Source: an uncultured Erythrobacter sp.
Lineage (GTDB): Bacteria; Pseudomonadota; Alphaproteobacteria; Sphingomonadales; Sphingomonadaceae
Length of the DNA stretch: 64,000 bases
NCBI RefSeq assembly: GCF_947492365.1
Contig: NZ_CANLMB010000002.1
Coordinates: 310,001-374,000, forward strand
Reading direction: 5' to 3'
In this document: positions 28,164-37,661 of the stretch, in pieces
Layout of the letters: the number at the start of each line of letters is the position of its first letter
Position numbering within the stretch: the stretch's first letter is position 1
The notes under the pieces: generated by a model
What the model saw: the letters and a program-made list of their open reading frames with translations, nothing else
Database searches by the model: none
Told to the model about the DNA's origin: nothing
Translations under genes and position numbers: made by a program

Positions 28164-28904
28164 ATGATAACGCTTCTAAAGCGTCCCATGTCAAAGGTAG
28201 CGGCGGCGCTTTTTGCCGCGACGACCTTGATGGCTGCGAATCCCGCGCTGGCCAATTCCTCCGCCAACTCAGCCGCCGATATTGCCGAGCCCGTGCGTGA
28301 AGCGCAGGACGATAGCCTTGCAAAGGGCGATGAGCGTTTCCGCGAACTGTTCGCCAGTTGGAGCGCGCTCGATACGCTTGATCCGCAGGCGCCGGGTGCC
28401 GGCACCACGATTATTGACCGCCCGACAATTTCGGTGCCTTCGCGCATGCCGCTTGATGGTGCGCGGATGACCAGCGGATACGGGATGCGCAATCATCCGA
28501 TCCTGCGCCAGCGTCGCCGCCACACCGGTATCGACCTTGCCGCTCCGACCGGAACGCCAGTCTATGCAACCGCTGACGGTATCATCGAGCGCGCTGACTG
28601 GTTCTCCAGCTACGGCCTGTTCATCAGCATCGACCACGGTGCCGACCTCCAGACGCGCTATGCACATATGTCGCGGCTTGCGGTTGCAGCGGGAGACCGC
28701 GTCGAAGTGGGCGATGTGATTGGCTATGTCGGTTCAACCGGCCGCTCGACCGGTCCGCATTTGCATTACGAAGTGCGCGTCGATGGGGTTGCGGTCAATC
28801 CGATCCCCTATATGCAGGAAAGCGAAATGCAGACGCGGATGGCAAGCAGCAGCGAAGATCTGCTTCCCGGTCGCCGCCGCGTAGGTGCTGCTGGCGGCCA
28901 ATAA
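28164..28904 (+). CDS. M23 family (LytM-type) peptidoglycan endopeptidase
   Basis: This exported metallopeptidase cuts or regulates cutting of peptidoglycan cross-links. The 246-residue product has a signal peptide (hydrophobic 12-25, ANPALA cleavage site near 30), a spacer, and the M23 domain from about 95. Zinc ligands are H120 and D124 in RRRHTGID and H201 in GPHLHYE, with H168 and H199 as catalytic partners. All active-site residues are intact, so it should be an enzyme rather than a degenerate activator. ATG 28188 (MSKVAAAL) is an alternative start. A strong terminator follows. Confidence 0.9.
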   Translation: MITLLKRPMSKVAAALFAATTLMAANPALANSSANSAADIAEPVREAQDDSLAKGDERFRELFASWSALDTLDPQAPGAGTTIIDRPTISVPSRMPLDGARMTSGYGMRNHPILRQRRRHTGIDLAAPTGTPVYATADGIIERADWFSSYGLFISIDHGADLQTRYAHMSRLAVAAGDRVEVGDVIGYVGSTGRSTGPHLHYEVRVDGVAVNPIPYMQESEMQTRMASSSEDLLPGRRRVGAAGGQ

Positions 28905-28964
28905 GGCCAGCAAGAGTTACCCGCCTGGAAGCGGGTCGGACATTGGAGAGGGTGTCCGAGTTGA

Positions 28965-28992
28965 GGCGGCGGGTTTTCCCGCCGCCTTTTTT
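28965..28992 (+). terminator. Rho-independent terminator after the M23 gene
   Basis: A 9-bp GC stem (GGCGGCGGG 28965-28973, CCCGCCGCC 28978-28986) with a TTTT loop is followed at once by six T. This is a textbook intrinsic terminator 60 bases after the peptidase stop codon. Confidence 0.95.
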
Positions 28993-29106
28993 CATGCCAC
29001 CAGCCTCTTTGCTGGCTGCCTGTCAAAAAGAGCGGTGAGCCTGCGCCGTTTTCGCTTGAGTGCTTGCCCCTCCCCGCTAGTCTCAGTTTCGAGGAGAGAC
29101 TGATCT

Positions 29107-30645
29107 ATGAGCATGCATCCAATCGCACACGCAGCGAGCCGCCCCGACCACCCGGCGGTGATCATGGCGGGCAGCGGCAAGCAGATGACCTATGGCGAGA
29201 TGGATGACGCCGCAAACCGCTTCGCGCACGTGCTGCGCGCCCACGGACTTGCACCGGATGCGGCCTTTGCGGTCCTGCTTGAAAACCGGATCGAGTATTT
29301 CGCGCTTGTCTGGGGTTCACAGCGCGCGGGCACTCTGATGGTGCCCATCTCAACGCGGCTGACCGCGCCGGAGATTTCCTATATTCTGAAGGATAGCGGG
29401 GCAAAGCTGCTCGTCACCTCGCACGCCTTTGACGAGGTGATGGCGGATATTCGCAAGGACTGCCCCGATCTGACCGTGCTGATGACCGGCGATGATGGCG
29501 CAGAGAGCTTCGATGCCGCGCTCGCCGCGCAGCCTGACGGACCGATTGCCGATCAGCGCGCGGGCGCAAACATGCTCTATTCCTCCGGCACGACCGGCAG
29601 ACCCAAGGGCATCCGCCCCGCTCCCCCCGAAAACCCCGATCCGCAAGCGATGATCCCGTTTCTGGGCCTTGCAACAATGGGCGCAGGGATGCCCACCGAT
29701 GGCTCGATGATCTACCTCTCTCCCGCGCCGCTCTACCACGCCGCCCCGCTCGCGTGGTGCAGCGCGGCCCAGCGTTTGGGCGCAACACTGGTGGTGCTCG
29801 AAAAATTCGATCCCGAAGGCGCGCTTGCGGCGATCGAGAAATACAAGATCACCGACAGCCAGTGGGTGCCAACCCATTTCGTGCGCTTCCTCAAGCTCGA
29901 TCCGGCGATCCGCACCAGATATGACCTCTCCAGCCACAAGCGCGCGCTCCACGCCGCTGCGCCCTGCCCGGTGCCGATCAAGCAAGAGATGATCGAATGG
30001 TGGGGGCCGATCGTGAACGAATATTACGCCGGTAGCGAAGGGATCGGCATGACCATGATCCACGCCGCCGACTGGCTCGAACACCCCGGCACTGTGGGCA
30101 AGGCGATCCACGGCACGCTCCACATTTGCGGCCCCGATGGCGAAGAAGTTGGCGCGGGCGAGGATGGCCTGATCTATTTCGAAAACGCTCTGCTGCCGAC
30201 CTATCACAACGATCCGGAGAAAACCGCCGATGCGATGCATCCCAGGGGCTGGATGACTTTGGGCGATATCGGCCATGTCGATGAAGACGGCTATCTCTTC
30301 CTCACCGACCGTAAGAGCCACATGATTATCTCGGGAGGGGTGAACATCTACCCGCAGGAGATCGAGAACCTGCTCGTCACCCATGATAAGGTGATGGACG
30401 CCGCGGTCATCGGCGCTCCCGATCCCGATCTGGGGGAGAAGGTCGTCGCGGTGGTGCAGCCCATCGATATGGCGGGTGCGGGCGAGGCGCTGGAGCAGGA
30501 GCTGCGCGACTTCCTCGCGCCCAGCCTTGCACGGATCAAGATGCCCCGGTTGTTCGACTTCCGTCCCGAGCTTCCGCGTGAGGCCAATGGCAAGCTCTAC
30601 AAACGCGAGCTGCGCGACGAATATGCCGCCAAGGCGCAGGAATAG
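29107..30645 (+). CDS. AMP-dependent acyl-CoA synthetase/ligase
   Basis: This acyl-activating enzyme forms acyl-AMP and then acyl-CoA. The 512-residue protein has the P-loop YSSGTTGRPKG (158-168), a YYAGSEGIGMT region in the A5 position, TLGDIGHVDEDGY (A8-like hinge Asp region), DRKSHMIISGGVNIYP (A8) and the catalytic Lys in NGKLYKRELR near the C-terminus. It resembles medium/long-chain fatty or steroid-side-chain acyl-CoA ligases. It lies 10 bases upstream of a P450 gene, suggesting a common oxidative pathway for a hydrophobic acid. The substrate is unknown. Confidence 0.9.
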   Translation: MSMHPIAHAASRPDHPAVIMAGSGKQMTYGEMDDAANRFAHVLRAHGLAPDAAFAVLLENRIEYFALVWGSQRAGTLMVPISTRLTAPEISYILKDSGAKLLVTSHAFDEVMADIRKDCPDLTVLMTGDDGAESFDAALAAQPDGPIADQRAGANMLYSSGTTGRPKGIRPAPPENPDPQAMIPFLGLATMGAGMPTDGSMIYLSPAPLYHAAPLAWCSAAQRLGATLVVLEKFDPEGALAAIEKYKITDSQWVPTHFVRFLKLDPAIRTRYDLSSHKRALHAAAPCPVPIKQEMIEWWGPIVNEYYAGSEGIGMTMIHAADWLEHPGTVGKAIHGTLHICGPDGEEVGAGEDGLIYFENALLPTYHNDPEKTADAMHPRGWMTLGDIGHVDEDGYLFLTDRKSHMIISGGVNIYPQEIENLLVTHDKVMDAAVIGAPDPDLGEKVVAVVQPIDMAGAGEALEQELRDFLAPSLARIKMPRLFDFRPELPREANGKLYKRELRDEYAAKAQE

Positions 30646-30655
30646 GGGCGTTTCG

Positions 30656-31948
30656 ATGAGCGAACCCGCGATCCTCCCCACCGATCTCGCCAGAACCGCG
30701 ATTGATCCGCATGCCTATGCCGAATGGGACGGACTGCTCGACACGTTCGATCACATCCGCTCGACCATGCCGGTGGCCAAGATCGTGCCTGAGGATCCCG
30801 ACCTGTTCGAACCCTTCTGGCTGATCACCGCCTATGACGATGTTATGCGCATCTCAAAGGATAACGCGACCTTCCTCAACAATCCCAAGCCGGTCGTGTT
30901 CTCGCTCAAACAGGCGATCGAGTTCAGCCGCAAGGCGACCGGATCGAACATGCTGGTCGATTCGCTGGTGGTCTTCGACGCGCCAATCCACCCGAAATAT
31001 CGCAAGCTGACGCAAGACTGGTTCATGCCGCGCAATCTGAAGCGGATCGAAGCCGAAATCCGCGATCTCGCGGCGCGCACGGTGGACCGGATGATTGGCC
31101 TTGGGCCGCAGGTAGATTTCGTGAAGGAGGTCGCAGGCCCCTATCCCTTGCGCGTGGTGATGCAGATCCTTGGCGTTCCGCCCGAGGATGAGCCGCGCAT
31201 GCAGATGCTCACCCAGCAGCTTTTCGGCGGGCAGGATGCCGATCTGTCGGGCACCGGCATGGAGAACATGACGCCAGAGCAAGTGGTCCAGCTGGTCGCG
31301 GGCGCGGTGAAGAGTTTTGAGGGTTACTTTGCCGAGCTGGCCGAAAAGCGCCGCGCCAACCCCACCGATGATGTCGCCAGCGTGATCGCCAATGCGCTGG
31401 TCGATGGTGAGCCTCTGCCGCCGCGCGACATGGCGGGCTATTACATCATCGTCGCCACTGCCGGGCACGACACGACCAGCGCTTCGACTGCGGGTGCGAT
31501 GATGGCGCTCGCCAATGATCCGGAGCAATTTGCGCGGGTCAAAGCCGACCGTTCGCTGCTGCCCGGCATCGTCGAAGAGGCCATCCGCTGGACTTCGCCT
31601 GTGCAGCATTTCATGCGCACCGCCGCCAAAGACGTCGAAGTTGGAGGCCAGCAGATCAAGGCGGGCGACTGGATGATGATCAACTATGTCGCGGCCAATC
31701 ACGATCCGGCGCAATTCGCCGATCCGCGCAGATTCGACGCGGCGCGATCACCCAACCGGCATCTCGCATTCGGAGCGGGCGCGCATCAATGCCTCGGTCT
31801 GCATCTGGCGCGGCTGGAAATGCGGATATTGTTCGAGGCTTTGCTGGACCGGATCGAAGCGGTCGAACCAGCGGGCGAAGCAAAGCGCGCGACCAGCACT
31901 TTTGTCGGCGGGTTGAAGTCACTGCCGCTCAAAATCACGCCAGCTTAA
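30656..31948 (+). CDS. Cytochrome P450 (second), CYP108-like
   Basis: This heme monooxygenase has 430 residues. The I-helix motif AGHDTT is at about 269-274, EAIR (ExxR) follows, and the heme loop FGAGAHQCLG at 372-381 contains the proximal Cys at 379. The segment PYPLRVVMQILGVPPEDEPRM resembles CYP108-type bacterial P450s acting on terpenoids, a resemblance I hold with low certainty. ATG 30656 is chosen; the frame is open back to 30476 inside the ligase gene. It is co-transcribed with the acyl-CoA ligase; no ferredoxin is nearby. Confidence 0.9.
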   Translation: MSEPAILPTDLARTAIDPHAYAEWDGLLDTFDHIRSTMPVAKIVPEDPDLFEPFWLITAYDDVMRISKDNATFLNNPKPVVFSLKQAIEFSRKATGSNMLVDSLVVFDAPIHPKYRKLTQDWFMPRNLKRIEAEIRDLAARTVDRMIGLGPQVDFVKEVAGPYPLRVVMQILGVPPEDEPRMQMLTQQLFGGQDADLSGTGMENMTPEQVVQLVAGAVKSFEGYFAELAEKRRANPTDDVASVIANALVDGEPLPPRDMAGYYIIVATAGHDTTSASTAGAMMALANDPEQFARVKADRSLLPGIVEEAIRWTSPVQHFMRTAAKDVEVGGQQIKAGDWMMINYVAANHDPAQFADPRRFDAARSPNRHLAFGAGAHQCLGLHLARLEMRILFEALLDRIEAVEPAGEAKRATSTFVGGLKSLPLKITPA

Positions 31949-32165
31949 GCCTTGGATATGGGAAGGGCCGCGCAACAATACAAGGCATGCGCGACCAATA
32001 AAGTTGCAATCGAGAACTATCGAGACACTTTGTACGATTTTACTGTTAAATCGCCACAACATGTGTTAATACTCCATTCATGGGAAAAACTTGGAAAACA
32101 ACCGTTGCACGTCGCAGCGGGCGACTGTTTGCGACTTGCTTCGCAGTAGAGTTGGAGGTGTGCGC
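31949..32165. other. Gene-free AT-richer stretch upstream of yqiJ/flotillin
   Basis: No ORF or RNA gene. The sequence is AT-richer than the surroundings (for example 32021-32095), as expected for the promoter of the downstream pair. No clear -35/-10 pair could be assigned. Confidence 0.4.
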
Positions 32166-32807
32166 ATGATCTTGCTTGAACCGTATAACCTGCCCTTTGC
32201 GGTCGCTTTGGCTGCACTGTTCCTGGTGGCTTTGCTCCAGATCATCGGCGTCGGCGACCTGTTCGAAGGCGCGGATGATATCGAGATCGACATGGATGCC
32301 GACATCGCTGACGGGTTAGAGGCAAGCGGCTTTCTCGAAGGGTTTTTCAGCCTTCTAGGGCTGGGCCGGGTGCCCTTCCTGATCTGGCTATCGAGCCTGC
32401 TGCTGGTCTTTTCGTTCACCGGCGTGGTCGGACAATGGATCATCGGCAGCGTCGCTGGCGGACCGCTCGGTGCGGGGCTTGCGGCTCTGCTGGCGGGCGG
32501 CGCGGCACTGCCGCTCAACGGCCTGCTGACGCGCCCGCTTGCCATGCTCTTGCCTGAGGATGAGACCTCTGCGGTGGGCCTGCAAAGCCTGGTGCGCAGG
32601 GATGCTGTGATCCAGACCGGAACCGCGCGCGCCGCTTCACCGGCGCGGGCACAAGTCAAAGATGCTTTCGGGCATCCCCATTTTGTAATGGTCGAACCGC
32701 ATGACCCCGATGCGGAGCTGGCCGAGGGTGAAACGGTGCTGCTCGTCCGCCGCGAAGGACAATTGTTCTTCGGCGTGCGTTACGAAAGCCCGTTGCTGAC
32801 GCCCTGA
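32166..32807 (+). CDS. YqiJ-like OB-fold membrane protein, partner of flotillin
   Basis: The 213-residue protein has hydrophobic helices at about 10-27, 70-90 and 97-125, an acidic linker (DDIEIDMDADIADG) and a C-terminal soluble region of beta character (about 140-205) that fits the YqiJ/NfeD-like OB-fold. Such proteins are encoded next to flotillins and are thought to act with them in membrane microdomains. ATG 32166 has a strong GGAGGT ribosome site; the longer frame starting at 32091 lacks one. The flotillin gene begins 27 bases downstream. Confidence 0.85.
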   Translation: MILLEPYNLPFAVALAALFLVALLQIIGVGDLFEGADDIEIDMDADIADGLEASGFLEGFFSLLGLGRVPFLIWLSSLLLVFSFTGVVGQWIIGSVAGGPLGAGLAALLAGGAALPLNGLLTRPLAMLLPEDETSAVGLQSLVRRDAVIQTGTARAASPARAQVKDAFGHPHFVMVEPHDPDAELAEGETVLLVRREGQLFFGVRYESPLLTP

Positions 32808-32834
32808 ACCCCATAGGAATCGTAAGGAGAAGAA

Positions 32835-34562
32835 ATGGATTTCTGGACAATCTTGATGTTCGCAGGCGGCGTTGTCGCACTCTTCATAATCATACTCATC
32901 TTCATGATGTCGCTCTACCGGCGCGCATCGAAAGAGATCGCATTCGTGCGGACTGGTGTCGGCGGTGAGAAGGTCGTGATGAATGGCGGCGCGGTCGTGC
33001 TTCCGGTTCTGCACGAGACCATGCCGGTCAATATGAATACCTTGGTGCTACCGGTTGTGCGCCGCGACACTGAGGCGCTGATTACGCTCGACCGGCTGCG
33101 GATCGACGTGAAGGCGGAGTTTTATGTCCGCGTCCGTCCCGATGCCGGCGCGATTGCGATGGCCGCACAAACGCTCGGCCAGCGCACGATGCAGCCGGAA
33201 ATGCTGAAAGATCTGGTCGAAGGTAAGTTCGTCGACGCGCTGCGCTCGGTCGCGGCGGGGATGAGCATGAACGAGCTGCATGAGCAGCGCGCGGACTTCG
33301 TCCAGAAGGTGCAGCAAGTCTCGTCCAACGACCTTGCAATGAACGGTCTGGAACTGGAATCGGTCTCGCTGACTGGGCTCGACCAGACGAGCATCGAGCA
33401 CTTCAACGCCAACAACGCGTTTGACGCCGAAGGTCTGACCAAGCTCACCGAACAGATCGAAGCGCGCAAGAAACTGCGCAACGATATCGAGCAGGATACG
33501 CGGGTCCAGATGGAATCGAAGGATCTCGAAGCCGATACCAGAAGCTTCGAAATCGGGCGCGACAAGGAATATGCGCGGCTTCAGCAAGAGCGTGAGGTGG
33601 AAATTCGCCGCGCGTCACAGATGTCCGAAATCGCGACCGAACAGGCTGAGCGGCAACGCGAAGCCGATGCGGCGCGGATCGAGGCGAAGAAGCAGGTCGA
33701 TGCCCAGCAGATCGAGGCGGACCGTCTCGTCGAAGAGGCCCGGATCGATCAGCAGCGCGCGCTCGAAATCGCACGGCAAGAACAGCAGATCGCTGTCCAG
33801 AACAAGTCGCGCGAGGAGAGCCAGGCCAAGGCAGAAGCCGACGCGGCACGTGCTCTGGCGGTGCAGGCCGAGGAGCAGGTCACAACCTCGCGTGAAAGCG
33901 AGATTGCCGAGCGTCAGAAGAAGATCGAATTGATCGAAGCGGCCAAGCAGGCAGAGCGCGACGCGATCCAGGTCAAGGTGGAAGCCGAGGCCGAGAAGGA
34001 CGCAGCGACCAACCGCGCAGAGGCTGCACGCCTAGAAGCGAAGGGTGATGCAGACGCTGAAATCCTGCGCGCCGAAGCAGACCGTGTGCGCTTCGAAGTC
34101 GAAGCAGCCGGTCAGCAAGCGGTCAACGAGGCGGCCAATATCCTCTCGATGGACCAGATCAGCTTGCAGACCAAACTCGCACTGCTCGAAGTGCTGCCCG
34201 ATGTTATCCGGGAAAGCGCCAAGCCGATGGAGGCGATCGATTCGATCAAGATCGTGCAGGTTGACGGCCTCACCCAAAACGGTGGCGGCTCGAAGGGCGG
34301 CTCAGGCGGCGGCGGCGCAGGCGGCTCGGGAAACCTCGCCAGTGACGCGGTTTCAGCAGCCCTCGCCTACCGCGCACAGGCCCCGGTGCTTGACGGGCTG
34401 ATGAAAGAGCTGGGCCTCGACGGCTCCTCGCTCGGCACGCTTGTGCAGGGCGCGGCCACCGATGTCGCGGATGAGAAGGGCGATGATGATGCGCCTGCCC
34501 CGGTCACTTTCGACGACGCGCAAAGCGAAGCAGACGAAGGCCGCGAGGAAGCCGCCGAGTAA
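32835..34562 (+). CDS. Flotillin family protein (YqiK/FloT-like)
   Basis: This membrane-anchored scaffold is proposed to organise lipid microdomains. The 575-residue protein has an N-terminal helix (about 8-28), an SPFH/band-7 domain (about 30-200), a long Glu/Ala/Arg-rich coiled-coil region (about 200-440), a conserved C-terminal region (LLEVLPDVIRESAKPM), then a Gly/Ser-rich tract (about 478-497) and an acidic tail. It is paired with the YqiJ-like gene. A GGAG ribosome site precedes the ATG. Confidence 0.93.
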   Translation: MDFWTILMFAGGVVALFIIILIFMMSLYRRASKEIAFVRTGVGGEKVVMNGGAVVLPVLHETMPVNMNTLVLPVVRRDTEALITLDRLRIDVKAEFYVRVRPDAGAIAMAAQTLGQRTMQPEMLKDLVEGKFVDALRSVAAGMSMNELHEQRADFVQKVQQVSSNDLAMNGLELESVSLTGLDQTSIEHFNANNAFDAEGLTKLTEQIEARKKLRNDIEQDTRVQMESKDLEADTRSFEIGRDKEYARLQQEREVEIRRASQMSEIATEQAERQREADAARIEAKKQVDAQQIEADRLVEEARIDQQRALEIARQEQQIAVQNKSREESQAKAEADAARALAVQAEEQVTTSRESEIAERQKKIELIEAAKQAERDAIQVKVEAEAEKDAATNRAEAARLEAKGDADAEILRAEADRVRFEVEAAGQQAVNEAANILSMDQISLQTKLALLEVLPDVIRESAKPMEAIDSIKIVQVDGLTQNGGGSKGGSGGGGAGGSGNLASDAVSAALAYRAQAPVLDGLMKELGLDGSSLGTLVQGAATDVADEKGDDDAPAPVTFDDAQSEADEGREEAAE

Positions 34563-34594
34563 CTTCTCGCGCGACGCTTTCCGCGATCTCAAAG

Positions 34595-34630
34595 CCCCCG
34601 GTTAGCCTCGCGCTGATCGGGGGTTTGCTT
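34595..34630 (+). terminator. Intrinsic terminator after flotillin
   Basis: CCCCCG (34595-34600) pairs with CGGGGG (34618-34623), followed by TTTGCTTTG. The stem is 6 bp with a 17-base loop; AAA precedes it, so it could also work on the other strand for galU. Confidence 0.7.
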
Positions 34631-34636
34631 TGTGCG

Positions 34637-35515
34637 TTACCCGAGCAGCCGCTCCGCCATTGCGCGCACTTCGGCGCCCATGTCCTCACGCTCCAGCGCC
34701 AGCGCCAAAGTCGCTTCGACAAAGCCCAGCTTGCTTCCGCAATCATAGCGGTTGCCGTCAAATGTCACCGCGTGGAACGGCTGGCTGCCGATCATCCGCG
34801 CCATCGCATCGGTGAGCTGGATCTCACCGCCCGCGCCTTTGCCCTGATTTTCGAGCGTGCGCATGACCTCTGGCTGGAGGATGTAGCGGCCCGAAATGAT
34901 CTTGTTCGACGGAGCCTCTTCGCGCGGAGGCTTTTCAACCAGACCGCGCACTTCGGTCAGCGCGCCGTTTGATGCGCCCGGATCGATGACGCCGTAGCTC
35001 GACACTTCCTCTTCGGGCACTTCGAGCACGCTGATGACGTTGCCGCCGACCTCATCATAGGCATCGACCATCTGCTTCATGCAGCCGGTGCCGCCCTTTC
35101 TGCCGATCATCAGTTCATCGGGAAGGAAGATGGCGAAAGGCTCATCGCCGACAATCGCGCGCGCGCACCAGATCGCATGGCCTAGGCCCATCGGAACTTG
35201 TTGGCGCACCGTGATGATATCGCCCGGCGTCGCGCGAGTGGAATCGAGCACCGACATGTCCTTGCCGCGCTCACCCATCGTGCTTTCAAGCTCGAAGGCG
35301 ACATCGAAATGCTCGACGATGGCCGACTTGCCGCGTCCGGTGACGAAGATCATCTGCTCGATCCCCGCCTCGCGCGCTTCGTCTACCGCATATTGGATCA
35401 GCGGGCGGTCGACGATCGGGAGCAATTCCTTGGGGATCGCCTTGGTCGCGGGCAGGAAACGCGTGCCGAGTCCGGCGACGGGAAAAACGGCTTTCTTGAT
35501 CGGCTTTTGTCTCAT
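34637..35515 (-). CDS. galU: UTP--glucose-1-phosphate uridylyltransferase
   Basis: GalU makes UDP-glucose for envelope and exopolysaccharide sugars. The 292-residue product has the nucleotidyltransferase signature GLGTRFLPATKAIPKE (about 15-30), the DRPLIQYAVDEA motif, and the glucose-1-phosphate-binding VEKPPREEAPSN region. Length and motifs match the family. It is convergent with flotillin and divergent from murA. Confidence 0.95.
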   Translation of the reverse strand: MRQKPIKKAVFPVAGLGTRFLPATKAIPKELLPIVDRPLIQYAVDEAREAGIEQMIFVTGRGKSAIVEHFDVAFELESTMGERGKDMSVLDSTRATPGDIITVRQQVPMGLGHAIWCARAIVGDEPFAIFLPDELMIGRKGGTGCMKQMVDAYDEVGGNVISVLEVPEEEVSSYGVIDPGASNGALTEVRGLVEKPPREEAPSNKIISGRYILQPEVMRTLENQGKGAGGEIQLTDAMARMIGSQPFHAVTFDGNRYDCGSKLGFVEATLALALEREDMGAEVRAMAERLLG

Positions 35516-35643
35516 TCGCGTCGGGCCTCTTTGCTTGCCTGATTACGGGGTCCGCTTGCCACGCGCCAAGTGCCTTGCGCGGGCCCGCAGGTCAATGTCC
35601 GGCGTGAGTTGCGCGTTACACAAGTTTCGCTAATGCATTGTGC

Positions 35644-36924
35644 ATGGACAAATTGATCATTCGCGGCGGTAATCGCCTGTCGGGCACTATCCCGGTTTCG
35701 GGCGCGAAGAATGCCGCGCTCACCCTGATCCCTTGCGCGCTTCTGACCGAGGAGCCGGTGACTTTGCGCAATCTGCCGCGGCTGGCGGATATTGACGGGT
35801 TCCAGCACCTGATGAACCAGTTCGGCGTGACCACTGCTATCCAGGGCACGCGGCCAGAGGATTTCGGGCGGACCATGCGGCTGGAGGCAACCCGCATCAC
35901 CTCCAGCGTCGCGCCTTATGATCTGGTGCGCAAGATGCGCGCTTCGATCCTTGTGCTCGGCCCGATGCTTGCGCGCGCGGGCGAGGCTACGGTCTCGATG
36001 CCGGGCGGCTGCGCAATCGGCAACCGGCCTATCGACCTGCATTTGAAAGCGCTCGAAGCGATGGGCGCGGAGATCGAGCTGGCCCAAGGTTATGTCAAAG
36101 CGATCCAGCCCGATGGCGGAATGCCCGGCGGCGATTTCGACTTTCCGGTCGTGTCTGTGGGCGCGACCGAGAATGCGCTGATGGCGGCGGTTCTCGCCAA
36201 TGGCACAACACGCCTGACCGGAGCGGCGCGCGAGCCTGAAATTGTCGACCTGTGCAATCTGCTCGCCGCAATGGGAGCTGAGATCGAGGGGATCGGAACC
36301 TCCGACCTGACGATCCACGGGGTCAAGCGGCTCAACGGCGCGACCTATAAGGTGATGGCCGACCGGATCGAGGCGGGCTCCTATGCCTGCGCGGCGGCGA
36401 TCACAGGCGGCGAAGTGCGGCTCGAAGGGGCCAATGCGCATGACATGGCATCGACGCTGACGGCCCTGCGCGAGATCGGCGTCGAAGTCAGCGAGGACAA
36501 GAACGGCGTAAGCGTTGCGGCGAATGGCTCGCTGAAACCCACAAACCTCACCACCGCTCCGTTCCCCGGCCTCGCCACCGATATGCAGGCCCAGTTGATG
36601 AGCCTCTTGTGCAAGGCCGAGGGCACCAGCGTGCTCAAGGAAACGATTTTCGAAAACCGCTTCATGCATGTGCCCGAGCTGGCGCGAATGGGCGCGGATA
36701 TCGAGACCGAAGGGCGCACCGCCATCGTCAAAGGGCCGGTGCACCTAACTGGTGCCGAAGTCATGGCAACCGACCTGCGCGCTTCGATGAGCCTGATTAT
36801 TGCTGCGCTCGCCGCTGAGGGCGAGACGACCGTGCGGCGCATCTATCACCTCGACCGCGGCTATGAACGCCTCGAAGAGAAGCTCCAGCTCGTCGGCGCG
36901 GATATTGAAAGAGTAGACGACTAG
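35644..36924 (+). CDS. murA: UDP-N-acetylglucosamine 1-carboxyvinyltransferase
   Basis: MurA transfers enolpyruvate to UDP-GlcNAc, the first committed step of peptidoglycan synthesis. The 426-residue protein (ATG 35644; another ATG lies 6 bases earlier) has the SGAKNAAL motif with the catalytic Lys at K22, and the fosfomycin-target Cys in [11 protein letters not shown] (C123), so it should be fosfomycin-sensitive at this residue. No ribosome site is evident. The stop overlaps the convergent RHH gene by four bases. Confidence 0.96.
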   Translation: MDKLIIRGGNRLSGTIPVSGAKNAALTLIPCALLTEEPVTLRNLPRLADIDGFQHLMNQFGVTTAIQGTRPEDFGRTMRLEATRITSSVAPYDLVRKMRASILVLGPMLARAGEATVSMPGGCAIGNRPIDLHLKALEAMGAEIELAQGYVKAIQPDGGMPGGDFDFPVVSVGATENALMAAVLANGTTRLTGAAREPEIVDLCNLLAAMGAEIEGIGTSDLTIHGVKRLNGATYKVMADRIEAGSYACAAAITGGEVRLEGANAHDMASTLTALREIGVEVSEDKNGVSVAANGSLKPTNLTTAPFPGLATDMQAQLMSLLCKAEGTSVLKETIFENRFMHVPELARMGADIETEGRTAIVKGPVHLTGAEVMATDLRASMSLIIAALAAEGETTVRRIYHLDRGYERLEEKLQLVGADIERVDD

Positions 36925-37163
36925 CGCTGGCTCACCAGCCAGACTCTGATCGCGCCAGCTAGCCCGGGCGGGGTTTCGGCGCGGATGCGTTCGGCATCGA
37001 TCCTGGCGACGATCGCATTGACCGGCACACCTTCGCGCGCCGCGGCGTCTTTGAGCATGTCCCAAAACACCGGCTCCAGACTGATCGAGGTCTTGTGTCC
37101 AGCAATCTCGACCGAGCGTTTCACCGGCGGGTGATAGGGCGTGTCGGTAGAGCTTTGCGTCAT
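36921..37163 (-). CDS. Ribbon-helix-helix domain protein
   Basis: The 80-residue protein has the compact RHH pattern [20 protein letters not shown] followed by [20 protein letters not shown], i.e. one beta strand and two helices, as in the RHH_4 group of small DNA-binding proteins. The target is unknown. ATG 37163 is preferred over TTG 37169. It overlaps the end of the murA gene by four bases on the opposite strand. Confidence 0.8.
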   Translation of the reverse strand: MTQSSTDTPYHPPVKRSVEIAGHKTSISLEPVFWDMLKDAAAREGVPVNAIVARIDAERIRAETPPGLAGAIRVWLVSQR

Positions 37164-37317
37164 TTGCAATCAGATAAAGTACATTGCGAGGCGAACAAAT
37201 GGAAATCTCCATTCATTCTCCCCAATGCACGAAAGCCCCGCCTCGGTGATAGGCCGGGCGGGAGACTGGCGCATCGTTAGCCCCTCGGGAAATCGCATCC
37301 TTCGCTCATTGACTTTC

Positions 37318-37341
37318 ATACTTTCCTATTTAGGAAAGTAT
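37318..37341 (+). promoter_or_regulatory. Operator of the ArsR-family regulator
   Basis: A perfect inverted repeat with 9-bp arms, ATACTTTCC (37318-37326) and GGAAAGTAT (37333-37341), with 6 bases between, ends two bases before the arsR ATG. A TTGACT -35-like box sits just upstream (37309-37314). A repressor bound here would block both the promoter and the ribosome site. The perfection and position make it a strong autoregulation site. Confidence 0.85.
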
Positions 37342-37343
37342 CT

Positions 37344-37661
37344 ATGGAGAAGGCTTTCAAAGCTCTCGCGTCTACTCCTCGCAGGCGCATCCTGAACCAC
37401 CTTGCCGGTGGGCCGATGACGGTTGGCGAAGTGGCCTCGAAGTTCGACATGGCTATGCCTTCGATCTCCAAACATATCTCGGTTCTGTATGATGCCGGCC
37501 TGCTGCACCGGCAAAAGCGCGGGCAGGAGGTGATCTATTCGATCGCCGCCGATAGGCTCGCCAACAACCTCTATTCCTTCCTCACCCCCTTCTGCCCCGA
37601 GGCGCGCGCGCTTTCGGCGGAGCGCAAACTCAAACCGCCACAAGAGGAGCCAGACCAATGA
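37344..37661 (+). CDS. ArsR/SmtB-family winged-helix repressor
   Basis: The 105-residue protein matches ArsR-type regulators: ALASTPRRRILNHLAGG, then MTVGEVASKFDMAMPSISKH as recognition helix and LLHRQKRGQEVIYSI as wing. No metal-binding Cys cluster is present, so it is likely a non-metal regulator of the type found next to lipid or SRPBCC genes. Its stop overlaps the desaturase ATG (ATGA), so it should control that gene through the operator at 37318-37341. Confidence 0.9.
   Translation: MEKAFKALASTPRRRILNHLAGGPMTVGEVASKFDMAMPSISKHISVLYDAGLLHRQKRGQEVIYSIAADRLANNLYSFLTPFCPEARALSAERKLKPPQEEPDQ

Noticed and set aside
29350..30681. Open frame of 443 codons antisense to the acyl-CoA ligase
   Set aside because: Shadow of a well-supported ligase gene.
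37095..37395. Short plus-strand ORFs upstream of arsR
   Set aside because: They run through the operator and into arsR in another frame; the operator and ArsR start explain this region.
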